Shown in pieces: positions 6,050 through 9,145 of a stretch of DNA of 9,145 nucleotides. Below the pieces are notes generated by a model that did no database searches, was not told where the DNA came from, and saw nothing but the letters and a program-made list of their open reading frames with translations. This stretch comes from RYN-428 sp035551995 (GTDB lineage: Bacteria > Planctomycetota > Phycisphaerae > Tepidisphaerales > Tepidisphaeraceae): positions 1 through 9,145 of the forward strand of contig DASZME010000004.1 in the NCBI GenBank assembly GCA_035551995.1. Reading direction: 5' to 3'. A program made the position numbers and the translations under genes. How positions within the stretch are numbered: the first letter of the stretch is position 1; each line of letters starts with the position of its first letter.

Positions 6050-6949
6050 TTACCGCACCGCCTCGCCCTTTAGCACGTCGGCGGCGGTATCGATGATCTG
6101 GATTTCATTCACGGTCTTGAATTGCGCGTGGTCGGCGAATTCCCACACCACTTTTTTATCGGGCGTCACTTCGATCACTTGCGGCTGCTTTCCGATGAAA
6201 CCGTGGCCGATGAAGTTGCAGATGATCGTGTTGCCGTTGGGAAGGCGCTGAATGCCGGTGGGAATGCGGAGCGTGTTGTTCGGCAGTTCGTTTTCACCGA
6301 CTTCCCAGACTACTTTTAAGGAAGGGTCCAACTCGACTACCTTGGTTTTGTCCCAGAGCGTGACGATCATATTTCCGTTGGGTAATTTCACCGCCGCGTG
6401 ATCGTGGCCTTCGAGCGGAATGTCTTTGAGGACCTTGCCGTCGGAGTCCAATTCCAGCACCTTTTTCTCGTCCATTAGACAAACGACGTAATGACCGTCG
6501 GCGGTTTTGCGCGTGCCGCGAAACTGGTGACTCACGACCTTGGGGTGAGAGTCTATCTTGATCTCACGGGCGATCGTGCCGTCGCGGTTTACTTCGACGA
6601 GCCTGCTCATGAAACTCTCCGCCACCAGCACGCGCCCATCCGGAAGCGGTTGGCACGCATCGCACTGACCGCCCTTGGCGGCCTTGTATTCCCAGACGAT
6701 CTTCTTGTCCGGCGTGACCTCAAGCGCGCCGGGATGATGGCAGAAGAGCACATTGCCGTTGGGCAGCAGCCAGCAGTCCATCGGATTTTTTGCCGGGTAA
6801 TCCCACTCCACCTCGCCCTTGGCCGAGACGATCGCCACTCGGCCGCCGGTGTAGTCGCAGCAGAGAATGCGATGTTGCACGGGTGTGTCGGCGGCGGCGA
6901 AAGCGGCGAACGATGGGATCAGCACGGAAAGAAGAATGGTTGTTTTCAT
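6050..6949 (-). CDS. Secreted six-repeat beta-propeller protein (PQQ-like/arylsulfotransferase-like)
   Basis: A 299-residue product with a Sec signal peptide (Met-Lys-Thr-Thr, hydrophobic core ILLSVLIPSFAAFA, likely cleavage before ADTP), so it is exported. The mature part is six repeats of about 40-50 residues. Each pairs a strand like LPNGNVLF, LPDGRVLV, LPNGNMIV or LPNGNTII with a closing strand like EVTPDKKIVWEY, ELDPSLKVVWEV or EVTPDKKVVWEF. This is a beta-propeller of the kind seen in PQQ-binding-like and arylsulfotransferase-like families and common as predicted periplasmic proteins in Planctomycetota. No catalytic His/Arg set of arylsulfotransferase is identified, so enzymatic activity is unproven and a binding role is as likely. 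Cysteines at ILCCDY and QCDACQ (a CxxC) are unusual. The ATG at 6949 is chosen because the signal peptide starts there; the frame is open to 7021 but adds only an unlike Arg/Ser-rich stretch. It is convergent with the synthetase. Confidence 0.8.
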   Translation of the reverse strand: MKTTILLSVLIPSFAAFAAADTPVQHRILCCDYTGGRVAIVSAKGEVEWDYPAKNPMDCWLLPNGNVLFCHHPGALEVTPDKKIVWEYKAAKGGQCDACQPLPDGRVLVAESFMSRLVEVNRDGTIAREIKIDSHPKVVSHQFRGTRKTADGHYVVCLMDEKKVLELDSDGKVLKDIPLEGHDHAAVKLPNGNMIVTLWDKTKVVELDPSLKVVWEVGENELPNNTLRIPTGIQRLPNGNTIICNFIGHGFIGKQPQVIEVTPDKKVVWEFADHAQFKTVNEIQIIDTAADVLKGEAVR

Positions 6950-7319
6950 GCTCGTTCGCCGGTAAGAGGTCATCGAATATCGCGAAAGGTTTCGCCGCGA
7001 TGGACAAGTTGAATCGGCCATCGCCTGGCAGGCTTTGATCGTATCGCGCCCTGTTTCGTCACGGAAGGGGAGGCTTGGCGGGATACGTCGCCGACCTTAG
7101 CCGACGTTTCCGGCGCCGCCGGTCGTGAGCGGCGTCGATTGGGCGATTGTTTCACATTTAAGCCATTTAACCGTCTATTCCTCGTTGTCGCCGGGGGCCT
7201 TCGCGTTATCGGACCTGCCTTGGTTGTTTATCCAAAATTTTATGTTGCACATGGGACGTGAATTTGCAATATTGCGCGCTCGATTGAGCCAACCGCAGCG
7301 AGAAAAGGAATTACCTTCG
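6950..7319. other. Divergent intergenic region, 370 bp
   Basis: This spacer separates the divergent propeller and Ala/Pro-rich genes and should hold both promoters. I see a GC-rich palindrome CCGGCG-C-CGCCGG at 7110-7122 and an AT-richer second half (7140-7275) with a possible plus-strand promoter. No convincing RNA gene or ORF is visible; an open frame from a GTG at 7125 continues into the downstream gene but lacks coding character. Confidence 0.5.
7245..7273 (+). promoter_or_regulatory. Candidate promoter of the Ala/Pro-rich gene
   Basis: TTGCAC (7245-7250), a 17-nt spacer and AATATT (7268-7273) would start transcription about 40 nt before the ATG at 7320. The surrounding stretch is the most AT-rich part of the spacer. 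The -10 match is weak. Confidence 0.25.
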
Positions 7320-7694
7320 ATGTCTAAAGCTTCAGGTTTCGCCACGATGTTGGCGGTTGTGTTGTCGTGGATTGCGGTATCGTGTTCGGGTCCGGTCTTC
7401 TTCAAGCCGCCGATGGCGAGCGTGGCCTCGACCACGACGGCGCCGGCCCAGGGCGCGGTCGCGACCGCCAAGCCAGGCCAACCGGCGATTGTGGCGCCGG
7501 CGTCTAACGCGGCTCTTGCCAACGCGCCGATCGCCGCCCCGGCGGTGGCGACGCCGGCCGCGCCGCCAGCTGGCGTGGCCGTGGTATCCCCCTGGAATGG
7601 AGCCGGCGTTTTCGCCATATGCGCGCTGGGCGTATTCGTCACGCTCGCATTATCCTCCCTCTTCCTTCGCGGCAGGAGCCATGACCACGCCTGA
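7320..7694 (+). CDS. Small Ala/Pro-rich envelope protein with N-terminal signal and C-terminal membrane anchor
   Basis: A 124-residue protein that I do not recognise. It begins with a short basic region and a hydrophobic segment (FATMLAVVLSWIAVSC), either a signal peptide or a lipoprotein signal with an imperfect lipobox (AVSC). A long low-complexity linker of Ala, Pro, Val, Thr and Gly follows (about 30-90). Then a second hydrophobic helix (about 94-116, GVFAICALGVFVTLALSSLF) precedes a short basic His-containing tail RGRSHDHA. The layout suggests a periplasmic disordered spacer tethered at both ends. The start at 7320 has AAGGA about 10 nt upstream, whereas the frame from 7125 lacks coding character. 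The repetitive GCG/CCG content inflates open frames on all strands here, so the prediction rests on the signal/anchor architecture. Function unknown. Confidence 0.65.
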   Translation: MSKASGFATMLAVVLSWIAVSCSGPVFFKPPMASVASTTTAPAQGAVATAKPGQPAIVAPASNAALANAPIAAPAVATPAAPPAGVAVVSPWNGAGVFAICALGVFVTLALSSLFLRGRSHDHA

Positions 7695-7815
7695 TCTTTA
7701 TTGGGTTGAAGTCGGCATTTCCAGCGGCGACAATTTCAGCGGATTAGCGACCATGCGGTGGAATTCTCCCCATGTAGAGGCGGCGCGCACGTCCGCCGAA
7801 AGTCCGAAATTTTAA
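7681..7815 (+). CDS. Possible 44-residue ORF overlapping the preceding stop
   Basis: An ATG at 7681 overlaps the end of the preceding gene by 14 nt and opens a frame to TAA at 7813-7815. AGGAG lies only 2 nt before the ATG, too close for efficient initiation. The peptide (MTTPDLYWVEVGISSGDNFS at its start) shows no known motif and no membrane segment. It ends just where a repeat element begins. It may be a coupled small protein or chance. Confidence 0.2.
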   Translation: MTTPDLYWVEVGISSGDNFSGLATMRWNSPHVEAARTSAESPKF

Positions 7816-7816
7816 A

Positions 7817-7846
7817 CCGCGAATTTCGCGGATGAACGCGGATGAA
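7817..7846. repeat. Short palindrome plus tandem decamer (dispersed-repeat style)
   Basis: CCGCGAA-T-TTCGCGG (7817-7831) is a 7-bp perfect inverted repeat around one base. It overlaps a tandem copy of CGCGGATGAA (7827-7836 and 7837-7846). Sequences of this kind (CGCGAATTTCGCGGATGAACG) recur between genes in some bacteria. It sits directly after the stop of the 44-residue ORF. Confidence 0.55.
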
Positions 7847-7977
7847 ACGCAACATCGGAATGCTGCAGGGTATCTGAATGGGATCCATGACGACGCCATT
7901 ATTCATTTCTTTGTCCGTAGTACGATCCGTTCATTTCATTGTCTGGCGACAAGATTTTTTTCTTCCCTCGAAGAAGT

Positions 7978-8058
7978 GAACCACGGATTGCGCGGATTGC
8001 ACTGATGAAGGGGGAGAACTCCCTTTCCCATCCGCGCAATCCGCGTAATCCGTGGTTC
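7978..8058. repeat. 81-bp near-perfect palindromic repeat element
   Basis: The outer arms GAACCACGGATT (7978-7989) and AATCCGTGGTTC (8047-8058) pair over 12 bp. After one G-T opposition, CGCGGATTGC (7991-8000) pairs with GCAATCCGCG (8036-8045) over 10 bp. After a 3-nt mismatch, GATG (8004-8007) pairs with CATC (8029-8032), and GGGAG/CTCCC sits at the tip. The compensated structure suggests selection for a hairpin in DNA or RNA. There is no following T-tract, so it is not a classic terminator. It resembles dispersed CGCGGATT-type intergenic repeats (REP- or MITE-like); no transposase is nearby. Confidence 0.75.
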
Positions 8059-8167
8059 AGGCCCTTTAGTTGCGGCCGGAGGCGCGCAGGCACAATAACC
8101 AAGGGATAGTGTGAGGTCGCCAACCGGACTCATCTCTTAACGTAGGTTAGGATTCGAGATGTGGGCG

Positions 8168-8197
8168 CTGACGCGCAACGCGTCGGCCGTGTAGAAT
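8168..8197 (+). promoter_or_regulatory. Candidate promoter of the terminal envelope gene with a palindrome in its spacer
   Basis: CTGACG (8168-8173), an 18-nt spacer and TAGAAT (8192-8197) form a plausible sigma-70 promoter about 50 nt before the ATG at 8249. GACGCG-CAA-CGCGTC (8170-8184), a perfect 6-bp inverted repeat, overlaps the -35 box and spacer and could bind a regulator. Confidence 0.35.
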
Positions 8198-8248
8198 GCC
8201 GCTCTGTTGGCATCTGTTCGCATTACAAATTCCAATGGAGGTACGTCG

Positions 8249-9145
8249 ATGCCTGTTCTTAAAGTCGGTTGGCTTGCGTTCTTCGTCGGTCTGGCCGGCG
8301 CGAGTCTTGTGCGGGCGGGCGATCCGTTTATGATTTCCGCCAACTCCACCAGCGGCGCCCCGGAAACGATCAACGCGTCGGGAAATAGCTTACCCAATCT
8401 TGTCAGCCATTTTATTACGGGCCAATCGCAGTTCACTTCCCTGAAGAATCGCGATTCTTCCGCCTCGCTGACTTACGGCGGTTTGAGCAGCGCCGTCCTG
8501 ATCAGCAAAAACGCGAGCAACACCTCGGCCACCCTCTCCCTCCCCACCATCGGCTTCACCAAGGTCTTTACCGGTACCAATCCCGGCGATCTCGAAGCCC
8601 AGATCAGGAAATTCGCCGAAAAAAATGGCGCCAACATTTACGGCGAGTTCATTCGGTCGATCAATGAGCAGACCGAGCTTGGCGTCACCGACGGCAATCC
8701 GCTCGCCGCCACCGCATTGTTCGCCGATCAGGCGTTTACGCAATTCGGGTTGCAGACATCGCCCTTCGCGGCCGGACCGCAGCCGACCAACCCCCTCGAC
8801 CAGGTGGCCACGCCCAACATTCAACTGAACCTCGACGGCGGCTACGCGCATACCGATACCGGCTCAAGCTACTACGCCGGCGGTGATTTCACGCTCGGAT
8901 TTAAACTCGGCGATCGCGTCGGTTTTGTTCTTTCGACGCCGTTTCAATATGAAAACATACAGGGTGGTGCAGCCTACATGATCGGCGAAGAAGTCTCTCT
9001 TCCGATTCTGCTGATTAAGCCATCGGGCAATAAATCCCTCGGCTGGCTGCTGACGCCCACGGGTATCGTCGGCGCCGCCGGTTCGGTCGACCTTGCGTCA
9101 GGGGGTTTATTCGCCGGCGGAGAGATTACCAGCTCGCTCTCCTTT
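8249..9145 (+). CDS. Secreted, probably outer-membrane beta-rich protein (3' end outside the window)
   Basis: The frame starts at ATG 8249 with a strong site (GGAGG at 8237-8241, 7-nt spacing) and stays open for 299 codons to the window edge. A signal peptide is clear: MPVLKVGWLAFFVGLAGASL followed by VRAGDP, cleaved near ARG/AGD. Residues about 30-110 are Ser/Thr/Asn/Gly-rich. Residues about 115-150 are more charged and helical (LEAQIRKFAEKNGANIYGEF). From about 190 alternating strands of beta-barrel character follow (IQLNLDGGYAHTD, YYAGGDFTLGFKLGDRVGF, SVDLASGGLFAGGEI). No Cys is visible. It resembles autotransporter-like or porin-like barrels in pattern only; I do not recognise a family. 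Function and full length unknown. Confidence 0.8.
   Translation, partial: MPVLKVGWLAFFVGLAGASLVRAGDPFMISANSTSGAPETINASGNSLPNLVSHFITGQSQFTSLKNRDSSASLTYGGLSSAVLISKNASNTSATLSLPTIGFTKVFTGTNPGDLEAQIRKFAEKNGANIYGEFIRSINEQTELGVTDGNPLAATALFADQAFTQFGLQTSPFAAGPQPTNPLDQVATPNIQLNLDGGYAHTDTGSSYYAGGDFTLGFKLGDRVGFVLSTPFQYENIQGGAAYMIGEEVSLPILLIKPSGNKSLGWLLTPTGIVGAAGSVDLASGGLFAGGEITSSLSF

Larger units (their letters stand above)
7816..8248. other. Gene-free spacer carrying repeats and the next gene's promoter
   Basis: About 430 bp without a convincing gene. Besides the two palindromic repeats it holds a near-exact 14-bp direct repeat (TTCATTTCtTTGTC at 7902-7915, TTCATTTCaTTGTC at 7930-7943, period 28) flanking the small palindrome CGTAGTACG (7916-7924). 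A 6-bp inverted pair CATCTC/GAGATG lies at 8131-8136/8156-8161. Minus-strand frames across 7899-8133 are translations of the repeat and not genes. Confidence 0.5.

Noticed and set aside
7175..7642. Minus-strand 155-codon ORF with Ala/Gly/Thr-rich sequence
   Set aside because: Antisense to the Ala/Pro-rich linker, whose GC-rich codons leave all frames open; no start signal.
7951..7977. TTCTTC-CCTC-GAAGAA hairpin beside a T-run, as a terminator
   Set aside because: The T-run precedes the stem on the plus strand and becomes an A-run after it on the minus strand, so neither orientation fits.
7899..8133. Two minus-strand ORFs of 65-74 codons
   Set aside because: They are mostly translations of the 81-bp palindromic repeat (RGLRGW, AIRAIRG), a common annotation artefact.
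1..9145. A defence, CRISPR or mobile-element system
   Set aside because: No cas, nuclease, integrase, transposase, toxin or regularly spaced repeat array is visible; the RHH gene has no adjacent toxin-like partner.

Overview
The window is a stretch of GC-rich bacterial chromosome with no tRNA, rRNA, CRISPR array, transposase or phage gene that I can see. It mixes housekeeping genes (aroB, dprA, an acyl-CoA synthetase) with lineage-specific secreted or envelope proteins. The style of the ribbon-helix-helix protein, the secreted NHL/PQQ-like propeller, the several promoters without strong Shine-Dalgarno sites and the dispersed 'CGCGGAT'-type repeats suggest Planctomycetota or a relative. That placement is inference from style, not from a marker gene.

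Layout. (1) At 2-547 (+) is the 3' end of a protein I do not recognise. Its stop codon overlaps an ATG (ATGA). That ATG would start a small ribbon-helix-helix (RHH) regulator, but the RHH core lies one frame away, in the same frame as the upstream gene. The RHH core (about 620-780, +) overlaps a minus-strand ORF (563-1075) in the same codon register. (2) At 1116-3505 (-) lie aroB (3-dehydroquinate synthase) and then dprA (DNA-processing/natural transformation protein), separated by about 137 nt that hold a dispersed imperfect palindrome. dprA most likely starts at a TTG with a good ribosome-binding site. aroB has a near-consensus -10 box only 7 nt before its ATG and may be translated from a leaderless mRNA. 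(3) Divergent from aroB, at 3625-5944 (+), are a Dabb-domain small protein and an AMP-forming acyl-CoA synthetase, probably one transcription unit. (4) Convergent with them, at 6050-6949 (-), is a secreted six-repeat beta-propeller. (5) At 7320-7694 (+) is a short secreted/membrane-anchored Ala/Pro-rich protein. (6) The 7695-8248 spacer holds two different palindromic repeat elements. (7) From 8249 to the window edge (+) is the start of a secreted, probably outer-membrane, protein with a strong ribosome-binding site.

Functionally the genes do not form one pathway. aroB feeds the shikimate pathway, dprA loads RecA on incoming single-stranded DNA, and the Dabb-synthetase pair probably activates a carboxylic acid of unknown identity. 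No clear defence or mobile system is visible. The most interesting items are the broken or recoded-looking RHH gene, the possible leaderless aroB, a codon-usage mosaic inside the synthetase gene, a shared GACGCG palindrome at two promoters, and three kinds of dispersed repeat.
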